Assembly (NCBI GenBank): GCA_030159075.1
Contig: BROG01000543.1
Location: forward strand, 434,001 to 498,000
Length of the DNA stretch: 64,000 bases
Reading direction: 5' to 3'
Source of the DNA: Atrina japonica
Taxonomy: Eukaryota; Mollusca; Bivalvia; Pterioida; Pinnidae
Part shown: positions 27,801 to 37,190 of the stretch, piece after piece
Layout: each line of letters opens with the position of its first letter
Position numbering within the stretch: the first letter of the stretch is position 1
The notes under the pieces: generated by a model
Database searches by the model: none
What the model was told of the DNA's origin: nothing
What the model saw: only the letters and a program-made list of their open reading frames with translations
Made by a program: the position numbers and the translations under genes

Positions 27801-28987
27801 GTTAAAGGCTCACAAGGAATAATTTGTTGCCAACTGATGTCACTGATGCAGTTCATTACACACAGACCAATACAACTGACAAAATAGAAAACAGGTTTCT
27901 GTGGGAAAATTCTACCAGCGAAAAAAATTGTCTCCATTGCACTTTTCAACCCCAGTAAGTTTTTGTTAAAAACTGAGACAAAATGGGTGAGAAAAACCAA
28001 AGAAAAGTTTTAAAACAAATCTTTACAGGTCCATTACCCCAAGACAAAACTTAAGATGGAATAAAAATGTTCCATCCTTCAGACGGGAGCTCACAGTCCA
28101 CTACATAAAACTTTTCACAGATAACCATTAATGCCCAGAGTGCCAAGTATTTCATGGATATTTTAAAGTCCAATAACTATGACAAATATTGCCAAATGTT
28201 AGCTACAAAAATCACCAGAGATCTAACCAATACAGAGCATCATAACAAATTTATCTAACCAATACAAAGCATCATAACAAATTTACCTAACCAATACACC
28301 CAATAAAAAGCATCATAACAAATTTATCTAACCAATACAAAGCATCATAACAAATTTATCTAACCAATACAAAGCATCATAACAAATTCAGTGAAAATTT
28401 CAGGAAAAAACTTGTGTTACTTTACAGGTACCAAAATGCTGCAAAAAGAATCATGTACAAGCTGACTGATTCAAAACAAGATACTCCTAAAATCTCCAAA
28501 CTTACAGGTATAGATAACATAGAATCACAGTGGAGTAAAATGCCAAAAATATTTACATAGGAACTAATGATATTAGATTAGGGCCTTGTATCATATTCAG
28601 CACTCGCTCTTCAAATTAAATACAAATTCTCCAGATTATCATGAAGATTAAAGGGAGATAAGCATGTATAAACAACTCAAACTAAATGACACATGTATTA
28701 CTGACAAGTAAACTGTATTTGAGGTTTTTGACACTGAAATGTTTATTATGTTGTGATACAAAATACATTTAAGAAACATCTAGCTCATGAAAAAAGACAA
28801 ACAACCATCAGGCTAAGTGATCATAAATCCGTCAAACTGGACAGTGGACAAGGTTTATACAAACAGGTACATGTTATACCTGTACACTTCACATTTATGC
28901 AGGAATTGACAGTCTAGGCATAAACATAAAATCATTGTACAAGCATATCTATATCTATATCTATCTATCTATCTATCTCTGTATCTA

Positions 28988-29026
<39 letters not shown>

Positions 29027-32000
29027 TGGAATCTCATTATGTAATATATCAATTAAAATTTTCGGTTATCTCGAAATCCGGGTATCTCAAAGTAATAGGG
29101 GCGGTCCAGTGAGTTTGGAGAATAACAAGATTCCACTGTATATATATATATACTGCAAGTCACTAGGTGCTTGGTAATTAAAATAACATATAAAATTACA
29201 GTTCTGCAATCTATCAAACTTCTTTTTATTTATGTAATCTGTGCTCCTTTGATATTGAATCTAAAGTTCCTATTAAAAATTCATTTTTTTTTTTAAGTTA
29301 TTCTATCCATGGATGATCAATAATAACTTGAACAGAATCATTCACAATTTAAAAATAGCATCTGTATTATACTTCCTTTCTGACATTATCACGAGTTTCT
29401 AAATATCAATATGGATCATTTGTAATCGTTCAACTTTTATGTTGTGATATCATCCCTAGCTGTACAACATCCAACACAAATCAATACATTCGAATGGCTT
29501 ACAGAATAAGACGGAATATAAAAATGGTCTACCTCACCTTTAAAACTTGTTTAAAATACATTTTCCTAAATAAAATCCAAAAGTATCATGTATCGCATAG
29601 ATCAAATATTCCTCAGAAATACTTTATTTAGTGGACAACACAATTTTAGGCACAATTTGTATCCCAGACATTTGATATGCCTGAGTCATCCTTAAATCCA
29701 GGTATAACCAAATTACCAATCAACATATGCACAGCTGCGGCAGGTAACAGGTGTCTGCTGACAAGGAGCTTGCGAAAGCTGATCACTAATCAATATCTGC
29801 ATCATTGTTTTCTGTTGATGGTCACCATAGACATATACATGTACAATAACATGGCTGTCTGTAGGCCCAAATTCTGCCCTGATAAGACCAATATTAATTT
29901 ACCTTTTTTTCATCTTACCAGAATGAGATGGGGGCAGAATTTCAGTCCAGGTTGTCTGAACCAAAAATCTCCAATGTGTGTGAGATGTATTTTATGTTTC
30001 TTTGAATTAATGAACCTGAGATACATGCACATTCCAGTTCATTTATTTCCAAAAGCCATAAAAAACTTATAGGACATGAGTGCCAATTACCTGACAACTA
30101 TACTGAAACTGTCAATTTCAAAATAAGTGCGTTGTATTGAAAGGTCAGAGGTACTCCCACCACAATGGCCAGGTATAAATTTCTTTTGAACATTTGCAGA
30201 AAAATGAATGGAATATGAAAACCTAACTCAGGTGATAATAAATGCTTTTAAAAATTGGCTACAAATGCCTTCCTAATATATTAGATAATTAGAAACTACA
30301 AATGTTTGCCAAGTCAGAACTTTATTAATTTAACTCAAGACCAATTAGTATTGATCTCCAAATATATTTCTCCTTAAAGTATGCTTGTTTTGATGTGCCA
30401 TCCGTAAGCTCATTTACCTAAACTAAAAAAAAACCCACTACAAATGTGTTCCACCATCTTACATCAAATTATCAACACTGTGTTGCTATATGTACCTGCC
30501 AGCCTTATCAAAGAGGAAAATAAAATCTCATTAGATCTAGCCTTGAGTGGGTATAGAAAATGTGAATGCTGGACTGCAAGACTTCTCACTAATATACAAA
30601 GCACTGGGACTCTCTGATAATAGATAAGTGTAAACTTTTGTATAAAGAACCCCCATGGATGTTTTGATCTGTGCTGATATTAATTCTTATCAGTTTGTAG
30701 GTCTACCTGTACACACACCTGGTTATTTACCTGTTAGCTACCTACATATATTGAAGTAGACCTAATTACCTTCTCTTGACAGGTGAACTCAACCACATTG
30801 TAAGAACAGTGTCTTAAGAATCCATGGTAACAGGTAAGTATATATGTGTAACTCTCTATATGAACACAATAAAGGGAGATTACTCAACTGACATGTGTTG
30901 AATAACTCTAAAAGTTTAAAGATTTGTTTTGTTATTTTAACCCTGACAGCTGAAGTAGTGTCAAGATTTATGTTCTTTTTGTTTCTTACTTTACAAACAT
31001 ACAAATTTAAAGCACTTATTACATACAAGATATCCAGAAATTAAAAGTAGTTGTAATATTACATCTATTTGCATTTTATATTAAATGAACATACAAGGCC
31101 CTTAACACTCCTTCAGCCTGGTTATCAGTCTTTTAGTAATTACGAAACAATATCAACCCTTGAGTAAACATTTAATATTTCACATTATAACAACAAGATA
31201 AACTTGTCATGTTTCACTTGATTGTACAAGTTCTCTCTGTCATATAAATAAGATCCATTTGGAAACTACTCAGGTGTACAGAGAACTGCAGACATAAGTC
31301 GACTGATAATCAGGGTGACATATATATAGCATCCATCTCTAATTAGCAGACAGCTGACAGGTAGCAAATGTTTACCAATAATTATGTCATACCTGAAATA
31401 CCTATCCTAACCACAGGTAGGGGAATTCAATTAATACAACACTGCATGGTTCAGGTGGACAGAGACCTCATAATTGATATAATTTGTACTATGTCAAGTA
31501 ATGTGACTAGCAATAAATAGAAAGTAGAAATACACATTTAACATTCCATCTTACAAGTGACAATCAGGTTAATAACAGGTGACTCAATCTGTAACAAAAG
31601 CAATTCCTCTGATTTTGTCAGGGTGAAATATTGCAAGAATTTTCTGACATACAAAAGACATACAAAATACCTGAATTCTCCCCAATAGTGGACAAAATAT
31701 TTACTGTGTTATGTTAATTTTAACATATTGTATACATGTATACTACACACAGAACCATACAAGGTGTAAGTAGAAACCAATTTGACTTTAAATTATATTT
31801 TCATTAGTAACACTATATTAGTCACACTCAAATGATCAAATTACACTTGAGTCAGTAATAAATACAACTAAATTATTTTCTTCAAAGTAATTATTTCTTT
31901 AAATTTTGCAAAAAAAAAATATCCTTTTATCTTGTATGACAAAACAGATGACTGATGTAAAATTCAAAAACGAGGAAAGAAAAAAAAAAACTTTAGCTGT

Positions 32001-33918
32001 GTACAAAACCAAGTACATATATTTTGAACTCAGGTTTTATAAAAGGTTGCTTTAAATAATTTACAAAGGTTTTTCATAACATGCATTCACAATTGTTAAG
32101 TTGGTATTATCTGTATTGGTGTGTACAATGTATTGTATTGGAATTGTGTTCAGACTGTTGAGTGTATTTCATTGCAATGTGAATATGTATGCCTGTCAGT
32201 CACTCTGTGGAATATGTATGTGTTAGTGTTCTCTTTGTATGTTTCATGTTAGTAATTGTACGTACACTTTAGTGACTGTTTGGGTATGTGTTTTACTGGT
32301 AAATGTACATGCCCTGTTAGTATTTGTACTTTGTGGGCACCTGTATATGATAGAGTGCAAAACTCTGTTATAAAGAAATCTATATCCAATGAATACAAAA
32401 TAACTACACCTGTTTGCATACAAGTGTTTTTGGACATGACATCTGTTTTACTATGGATAATTTTCTTCCAAATACCAACACAAGAGTCTGCATTTAAATC
32501 ATAAATCTAGCGATAATGATCATCTAAATTTGCCTTTCCATTTTTGTGTTGACGAACTTTTGTCCTTTATTGTTCTGATGGACAATCAGTCCAAAATACC
32601 TGAAGCTCAGGTAAAATGTACCTAATTATAATTCTAAATCCATTTCAGGTAGAAATAAAGGAGTCTCAATAGATTTGGCAAGACATGGAAGAAAAGTCAA
32701 ATGCATCAACTGACCACAGAAAAAGGCAATGAATATTTCAAAGCATTGTTGCCAGAACTGAATTGAAAAAGTTGTGACCATCTGTCGGGACAAATTTTAA
32801 TTTTCTTACAGCCCTTCACGAATGTTTTTAAAAAGTTGATGGCTTCAAACACCTTGATTTTGTTTGTTGGATTGAGAATGATGTTGATCATTGTCTGTCC
32901 GTGATAGTGATTTTAACAGAGATAAAAAGTCTGAGGTGTATTTCTAAAGAACTTTATAAATTTGGCACAGGTCCAGATGTACGATTAGTACAATTGTAAT
33001 TCATTATTCAAGACTTGTCCGCAGAAGAACTTTTGTCAATAAACACGCGGCTGTATCAACCAATCCCCACGTTGCTTTCTACGGATCAGTATGGAGATCC
33101 ACTTGTTGAATGTTTATATTTTGTCTTAGCTGTTCCTTTTGTATTCTTACCACTAGGTGGCAAAGTATACAAATTAAAACTTGAACGTGCGGTCAAAGAT
33201 TATCAATGCACTTACATAGCCCCTAATGGTGCCATATTGAAAGTCAGCATCAAGAACTCAACAATATTTAGACTAGTCTACTCTAACCATTTCGAACATG
33301 CTAATCACCTTTGACAGAAAGTACGATTCCAAACAATCCATCAGGTAAAACAAAGGTGAGGAATCAGATGCTGGTCGACATTATGGATACTATTATCATG
33401 ATTCCATAGTACATGACTAAATGCAATTTTTTTTCTAAATTGCATTTTGGAAAAAATTAGAGCATTTATGAATAAATTTGATGAAATAGATTTGAAAATT
33501 TCGTTATATTTAAGATCATTAACAAAATATCCATAAATCCCTCTGCATACATAAAATGAAATTAGCTCTTTCAGCAGATAAATATTTCTTTTTCTTTTAA
33601 CATCATGCCTAAAATTCAGGTTGCCCATATGTTTTCATGGAAAACATTGTTCTTTTTCCTTTTATAAGTACAATTACTTGTATCCAAAAAATAATATTGT
33701 AATTCAAAACTCAATATTTTGAAACTTCCAATAAAAAGTTGACAACTTACCTGTACAGCACTATTAAGGAAGCAGTTATTTTCTCCAGGTGCATTGCGAA
33801 GTCCTTTAGCCGACAAGGAAACATGATCATTTCTATCAAGTGTGTCATACCAATTATTTGGAAAAATGTTTTTGGCCAATGGCCGACCACCAGGAGGGAA
33901 TGGTTCCGGGTCTTCCAT
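6098..33918 (-). CDS. USP54: USP53/USP54-family ubiquitin-specific protease (17 coding exons)
   Basis: Coding exons join in the order 33918-33751, 23850-23758, 21853-21719, 21158-21045, 20630-20551, 20137-20032, 19784-19727, 19490-19396, 19060-18908, 17528-17372, 16249-14306, 13228-13088, 12344-12222, 11841-11655, 11350-10338, 8581-8529, 6742-6098. All junctions have GT/AG sites and matching phases; total 5265 nt, 1754 residues, close to vertebrate USP54 length. The USP domain (about 35-365) shows the Cys box G-E-N-N-C-F-L-N-S (Cys49), fingers C-V-C (173/175) and C-P-G-E-C (231/235), the His box Y-G-K-H-Y-S (His311) and F-D-D (328-329). A Ser-rich disordered middle with P-P-R motifs follows, then a helical segment (about 1080-1170) and a C-terminal Cys ribbon (1725-1743). 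By family it should remove ubiquitin, with K63 linkage preference reported for mammalian members. Both mammalian members were long listed as inactive. Family assignment is very secure; activity is inference. Confidence 0.95.
6743..8528 (-). other. USP intron 16
   Basis: 1.8 kb, AT-rich, with many A-runs (about 8140-8470). A 93-residue open frame on the minus strand at 7552-7833 begins with a hydrophobic stretch but has no homologue I recognise and lies wholly inside the intron. Confidence 0.7.
8529..8581 (-). CDS. USP54: USP exon 16: 53-nt small exon
   Basis: Residues 1523-1540 ([18 protein letters not shown]). Acceptor GTGACAG, donor GTAAGT. The length of 53 nt plus one carried base restores frame exactly into exon 17; joining exon 15 directly to exon 17 would shift frame. 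It is supported by phase and splice sites only. Confidence 0.75.
8655..8910. repeat. Diverged tandem duplication, about 115-bp unit
   Basis: Blocks containing GCTATAGTGCTATATATGTG, then GATGCATGCT and AAGGCATGGAAACTA recur about two and a half times within USP intron 15, with about 10-15% mismatch by eye. Confidence 0.65.
9259..9302. repeat. (AT)n microsatellite
   Basis: Uninterrupted AT dinucleotides, about 22 copies, in USP intron 15. Confidence 0.95.
9981..10062. repeat. (AACT)n then (TA)n compound microsatellite
   Basis: A short AACT run (9981-10003, one variant unit) passes directly into about 29 TA units. More TA-rich sequence follows at 10168-10250. Confidence 0.95.
10338..11350 (-). 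CDS. USP54: USP exon 15: second disordered exon
   Basis: 1013 nt, residues 1185-1522. Low-complexity, Ser/Thr/Asn/His-rich, no folded domain seen; includes Y-G-T-L-P-R-K-H and R-H-A-S motifs. Donor GTACTA after I-Y-P-N-H-K. If this donor is skipped the frame runs on about 19 residues to a stop at 10279, giving a shorter C-terminus. Confidence 0.88.
11655..11841 (-). CDS. USP54: USP exon 14
   Basis: 187 nt, residues 1123-1184 plus two bases. Continues the helical segment (D-F-L-K-Q-A-L-K-L and [14 protein letters not shown]) and ends in a Ser/Thr-rich tail. Acceptor TTTTCAG, donor GTAAAC. Confidence 0.9.
12222..12344 (-). CDS. USP54: USP exon 13: helical segment, tandem acceptor
   Basis: 123 nt, residues 1082-1122. 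Contains [17 protein letters not shown] followed by C-H-S-A-I, which resembles a MIT/TPR-like helical hairpin recalled from USP54. The acceptor is CAGCAG: use of the second AG (exon start 12341) would drop one Ala without changing frame. Donor GTTTGT. Confidence 0.88.
12833..12888. repeat. (GA)n microsatellite
   Basis: About 28 GA units with one AA interruption, in USP intron 12. The open frame at 12666-12899 that ends in an Arg-Glu run is made by this repeat. Confidence 0.95.
13088..13228 (-). CDS. USP54: USP exon 12
   Basis: 141 nt, residues 1035-1081. Reads [11 protein letters not shown] then a polar linker with P-V-D-G-Q-T-D-Y. Acceptor TTTTCAG, donor GTAAAT; phase 1 at both ends. Confidence 0.85.
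13990..14251 (+). mobile_element. tRNA-derived SINE (family A), full-length with target duplication
   Basis: Starts with a tRNA-like A box (TGGCCAAGTGGTTAGAGCAT). It continues with AACCATGAAGTCTCTCA, the CTCTTCCCGGGTACATTGTA block, and the tail CATAACTGAAAAATTG then GAGTGTGACGTAAAAC. The 10-bp sequence CAAGTTGGCA flanks it on both sides (13980-13989 and 14252-14261), a clear target-site duplication. It sits in USP intron 11, opposite to the gene's transcription. The B box is degraded. Confidence 0.88.
14306..16249 (-). CDS. USP54: USP exon 11: large disordered central exon
   Basis: 1944 nt, residues 387-1034. Strongly Ser/Asn/Gln-rich. Visible short motifs are an SH3-type P-P-Q-L-P-P-R (about residue 595), a tandem S-R-Q-S-S-x-N-T-L-T repeat (about 700-730), a Lys/Pro-rich block with P-P-P-L-P-E-K-K-K, and D-S-G-Y-G-S (897-902) followed by a Ser run and D-P-Y-T-Q-Y-F-L. 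The D-S-G-Y-G-S / D-P-Y-x-Q-Y-F block resembles one I recognise in vertebrate USP53/54. Acceptor TTGACAG, donor GTAAGA. Confidence 0.94.
17372..17528 (-). CDS. USP54: USP exon 10: end of catalytic domain
   Basis: 157 nt, residues 335-386 plus one base. [12 protein letters not shown] followed by Y-Q-P-L-L-L-L-Y closes the USP domain; a Pro/Lys-rich linker follows. Acceptor ATTCCAG, donor GTTTGT. Confidence 0.95.
18908..19060 (-). CDS. USP54: USP exon 9: catalytic His box
   Basis: 153 nt, residues 284-334, phase 0. Contains [10 protein letters not shown] (His311) and [11 protein letters not shown] (Asp328/Asp329). The His that several pseudo-USPs lack is present. Acceptor TTTTCAG, donor GTAAGA. 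Confidence 0.96.
19396..19490 (-). CDS. USP54: USP exon 8
   Basis: 95 nt, residues 252-283. Contains [10 protein letters not shown], the USP53/54 strand before the His box. Acceptor GTTTTAG, donor GTAAGT; phase returns to 0. Confidence 0.94.
19727..19784 (-). CDS. USP54: USP exon 7: second half of the zinc fingers
   Basis: 58 nt, residues 233-251 plus one base. Reads [13 protein letters not shown], placing Cys235 four residues after Cys231. Acceptor TTTCAG, donor GTGAGT. Confidence 0.93.
20032..20137 (-). CDS. USP54: USP exon 6
   Basis: 106 nt, residues 197-232. Completes a split Val codon, continues [10 protein letters not shown] and ends D-I-R-D-C-P, so it supplies Cys231 of the fingers. 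Acceptor AATCCAG, donor GTGAGT. Confidence 0.94.
20551..20630 (-). CDS. USP54: USP exon 5: first half of the zinc fingers
   Basis: 80 nt, residues 171-196 plus two bases. Starts [12 protein letters not shown], giving the first Cys pair (173 and 175) of the USP fingers subdomain. Donor GTAAGT. A longer open frame over this exon (20542-20913) is out of phase with the gene. Confidence 0.93.
21045..21158 (-). CDS. USP54: USP exon 4
   Basis: 114 nt, residues 133-170, phase 0. Reads [10 protein letters not shown] through C-L-S-H-Q-K-F-A-M, a family-typical block. Acceptor TATTTAG, donor GTAACC. Confidence 0.95.
21719..21853 (-). CDS. USP54: USP exon 3
   Basis: 135 nt, residues 88-132, phase 0. 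Contains [11 protein letters not shown] and [10 protein letters not shown], the helical core of the USP fold. Acceptor TATACAG, donor GTAAGT. Confidence 0.95.
23758..23850 (-). CDS. USP54: USP exon 2
   Basis: 93 nt, residues 57-87, phase 0 at both ends. Begins [11 protein letters not shown] and ends C-I-F-C-A-L-K, both diagnostic of the USP53/54 branch. Acceptor ATTTCAG, donor GTACTT. It follows the 9.9-kb first intron. Confidence 0.95.
26905..27185. repeat. Tandem repeat, about 75-bp unit, four diverged copies
   Basis: Each copy carries GCATTATCTCCC (or close) followed by TTAAAACATTACCGATACTC and a GTAGTCAGGAAAAA end. Copies are diverged and vary in length. Confidence 0.7.
28222..28388. repeat. 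32-bp tandem repeat, five copies
   Basis: Unit built of TAACCAATACAAAGCATCAT then AACAAATTTATC. Copies are nearly identical; one has a short extra CCAATA-containing segment. Confidence 0.85.
28946..29022. repeat. (ATCT)n / (TA)n compound microsatellite
   Basis: ATCT-like units pass into TA repeats directly against the MITE at 29024. A short TATATA run also follows the MITE (29139-29150). Confidence 0.9.
29024..29138. mobile_element. MITE, 115 bp, CAGTGGAATCT terminal inverted repeats
   Basis: Starts CAGTGGAATCTCATTAT; the end read in reverse complement is CAGTGGAATCTTGTTATT. TA dinucleotides flank both ends. The terminal sequence and TA target fit a pogo/Tigger-type (Tc1-mariner superfamily) non-autonomous element. 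It is inserted inside a TA microsatellite in USP intron 1. It has no coding capacity. Confidence 0.8.
33751..33918 (-). CDS. USP54: USP exon 1 (coding): start and catalytic Cys box
   Basis: Encodes residues 1-56, from the ATG at 33918-33916 to Gln56, ending at the donor GTAAGT (phase 0). It carries the catalytic Cys49 in the context [18 protein letters not shown]. The start is the first ATG after a plausible splice acceptor at 33985-33987, and nothing upstream in frame looks coding. Confidence 0.92.
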
Positions 33919-33984
33919 ATTTGATTAAAGTCCTTATTAATTCCCTTTAAGTCATATTCTTTTGTACAGAATTCTTCCGCTTAG
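33919..33984 (-). other. USP54: 5' UTR segment of USP coding exon 1
   Basis: Upstream of the ATG the minus strand has a good splice acceptor (TTTTTATCAG just before 33984). This suggests a 66-nt UTR segment spliced to one or more non-coding exons further upstream (higher coordinates). The transcription start was not located. Confidence 0.5.
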
Positions 33985-34132
33985 CTGATAAAAATAAAAC
34001 AAAAACCAAATAAATGTTGTTTTCTACATGTATATGTAAAAACAAACAATGGTGGACAAAATGAAATGTTGTAAATAATAAACATCAATAATAAACAATA
34101 TGTACAAATGTAATATCAAACTACACTGTGTA

Positions 34133-34235
34133 CAGTCAAACTTGCATTAAAGACCATCTCTATATAAAGGGCACCTGTCTGTAACAGCTACTTTTACATT
34201 TTCTCTTATGTGACCTTTACAGACAAGTTTGACTG
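34133..34235. mobile_element. MITE, 103 bp, CAGTCAAACTTG terminal inverted repeats
   Basis: Begins CAGTCAAACTTGCATTAAAG and ends with the inverse of CAGTCAAACTTGTCTGTAAA, flanked by TA on both sides. Same structural type as the element at 29024 but a different terminal sequence, so a distinct family of likely pogo/mariner origin. Confidence 0.8.
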
Positions 34236-35716
34236 TAGTATTACAATAAAGATTTATTAAGTATCCATCTGCGTTTTTTAAGCCACAAATTATTTACAAG
34301 GAAATCAGATGTTTTGTGTGTTCATATGTCACTGTTAAACCACTAAGAATACATGTACGTGTAGTATACATGTAAAAAACAGTATGTAATATTTTACTTC
34401 ACAGATATATCATTTATATATCCCATTCTAATAAGACCCTCACACATGTTAACAATCCTATAATATTCTGAATACTTCATATGAATATAAATTATTTCAT
34501 TAATGGAACTTCATGATTTTAAGCGTTTCTATGAAACGTACTATATTGTGTTGAGCAACCAGTTGTGTGAGTTTATTTTGAAACTTGTCTCTAAGGTAAG
34601 CAGCGCTTCAGTGAGACATTAATTGCGAAAGTTAATATTGACTGAGAAATCAATATGAGAACCATAACAGTCTGTTGTCAAAGATACCTGCTGTTAATTG
34701 TTCCTTTTGTTTTATCATCAAGTTGGCAAAGGGAGACAACTTTGGAATTATTCAATCGACAGGTTTAGTCATATATAACTAGAGATTACTCAGAACTTTA
34801 GTTTTATCACTAAACTGATAATCCAGTTTGATGATTGTACACACAGGTGAGGTTGATTATTGCTACAGGTAACATTACTTAGTATCTAAGAAATGAAGAT
34901 CCTATATTGTGTATCCGAGCTTGACCTAGGATAGATAAAATCTTGGACAATTCACACAAACTTCTCAAACTGACAATTTTTTACAGACATAAGATCAAGG
35001 AAGTTCCCACTTAGGCTAATACAAATAAACACAAAGTCCAGGTCCTATAGCAAATCCAGGTCAACATTACGTGTAGCTCGTTTTTCTTTATGGTCGGTTT
35101 TTACTATTATTTTTATTACCTTACAATGATGATATCGTTAGAGAACAAGTTTATATGCACTAATGCTCTTATACTAGCTTGTAATGGTTAATATATTTAT
35201 CAATTATAGTATGTATGTACATATTAATACAATGTATATACAGGTATGTTATTGTATGACAGGTGAGTAAGTACACCTAGATTATCTGACACATTGCATG
35301 ACTCATTATTACTTCCTATGCTCGCACAAAGAAGTCTTTCCGATACAAGTTAGGGGAAAGCAAAACCACCAACCAGACCCAATAAAGGTCTTTTTACTTG
35401 TGTACTGAAAACAATTTCCTCACCTCAAATAAAAGCTCAGTGTATATAAGTAATGGATTGTTTAAATAAAAAACAAGAATTTTTTACGTGTACTTGTAAA
35501 ATTCTGCAATACACTACTAAATTATAACTTTTATCACATTGGTTGATGGCTCAGTTTTAAGTCACACAACCAACAACTTACATGTACATTACCATTACTC
35601 AAATCCCAACCAACTCACCAAGACAGCAACTTTTTAATATATATTTCAGAGAAAAATACATGTACTTCTTAGAATGTAAAACATTGAAAAAATATTTTTT
35701 GTAGATTTTCCATATT

Positions 35717-35742
35717 GTGTGTGTGTGTGTGTGTGTGTGTGT
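35717..35742. repeat. (GT)n microsatellite
   Basis: Thirteen GT units. Confidence 0.95.
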
Positions 35743-36844
35743 TGGAGGGGACTGAAATGTACATGATTCACACTGTCAATCTGAACATCAGTCGTAATAA
35801 TGCAATATTGAAATAAAATTATGATGTACATTACATGTATATAAATCAAAAGTTTGAAACAAATGATAAATTCTATTATTTATATATTAGAAATTTCCAG
35901 ATTTCTTCTTTTTTTAATAGATGATGGTACTGATGTTGCTACATGTATATTAGATTCTGTTATTCATAAACATGTGTAATTTCTAAATTTACTGCATTTA
36001 ATCAATATTTATAGGCCAGGTAACAATACATTACTGATAATGACTAACCCAATAAATTATCTCGTTATTTTCATATTTTGTAATCCTCCGATTCCAGTTC
36101 AATATGATTTGTCAGTAAATCTAATAAACTTGACATTTTCTAAAATTGATTTTAAATTTTGCTAGGTACAGGCAAATAATCCTAATCTTATTAACTTCTG
36201 TTTTCTGTATGTGTTCCCTACCGATCAGAAATATATATATCACGCATCTATGACATAAAATCTTATGTTAATGGTAAGATTAAATAATACTTACCATATA
36301 TCAAAAAAGTTTGTGTGACATTTGAAAATGGAAATGTCTTGTACAAAATAAAATCCAGATTTATCAATTGTACATTTACTTAAAACGTCTGATTGAATTT
36401 TTCATATTCCCAGGCATACAATGTAGACTGTTTTCTGGGGGATTAAACTTACTCGGAAAGCTCAAAGTTTTTAATTTTGAAAAAAAAAACAACTTTTGAT
36501 TGATTTGACAAAAAAAAAAAAAAATATGAATAAATTTTCATACACGTCATCAATAATTTCGTTATCGGCCAATGACACAAAGGCTGTTTATTCCTTGATA
36601 CGATCTGATACTGTACTTTACAACAATTCTGTCTTTCAGTACAGGTATTATACAGGTGAGTACAAGTAAAGGTAATATTAGGAAAACCCAAATAACATGG
36701 TTGGACAGGTACAACTTTGGCTGTCTGCCAATTGTAGTAAAATATACAATAAAAATCATCAACAACTTTACAGGGGGCTATCTAATAGTAATTATACATG
36801 AACAGACATTAATGTTTGGCACTGTATAATTACTACAGATTACA

Positions 36845-37190
36845 GAAAAGATTGATCACCTTATAATATTAGTACTTGATTTGTAACTGATTATAATATT
36901 AGTACTTGATTTGAATTTGATTAAAATGTCAGTACTTAATATTTGATCATGTTGTTATATTACTATTAGTAAATGTACAATAGAACCTTTCTAATACAAC
37001 CACCTTTCTGATGGACTCAGTGTGATCCTATTAGTGGGCTGGTCTCATTTAGTTATTTATCAGGAGAATGGAAATTCGTGGTCTGAAATGAAAGGTGGTC
37101 TGCTAAGCATGGAGGTCTTTTTAGATGGTACTTGATTTGAAATATTCATAACTTTATGATAATAGTACTTGATTTGTATCTGATTATTTT
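36845..37190. repeat. Short tandem (TAGTACTTGATTTG units) interrupted by a degenerate MITE
   Basis: TTATAATATTAGTACTTGAT recurs at about 36862-36915 and again near 37130-37180. Between them (about 36978-37120) lies sequence beginning CAATAGAACCTTTCTAATAC and containing CCACC and GGTGGTC in inverse orientation, as in degraded pogo-type MITEs. The boundaries are uncertain. Confidence 0.5.

Larger units (their letters stand above)
23851..33750 (-). other. USP intron 1 (9.9 kb)
   Basis: It separates the catalytic-Cys exon from the rest of the enzyme. No convincing gene on either strand. It contains a four-copy tandem near 26905-27185, a 32-bp tandem at 28222-28388, a microsatellite and a MITE near 29 kb. 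Open frames at 26144-26482, 29677-30072 and 33015-33314 lack family resemblance. Confidence 0.75.

Noticed and set aside
29677..30072. 131-codon plus-strand open frame in USP intron 1
   Set aside because: It has an ATG, but the composition looks random, there is no domain, and it lies in intron sequence. Kept out for lack of support.
33015..33314. 99-codon plus-strand open frame in USP intron 1
   Set aside because: It has no ATG (the apparent start is TTG), no recognisable family, and is flanked by intron sequence.
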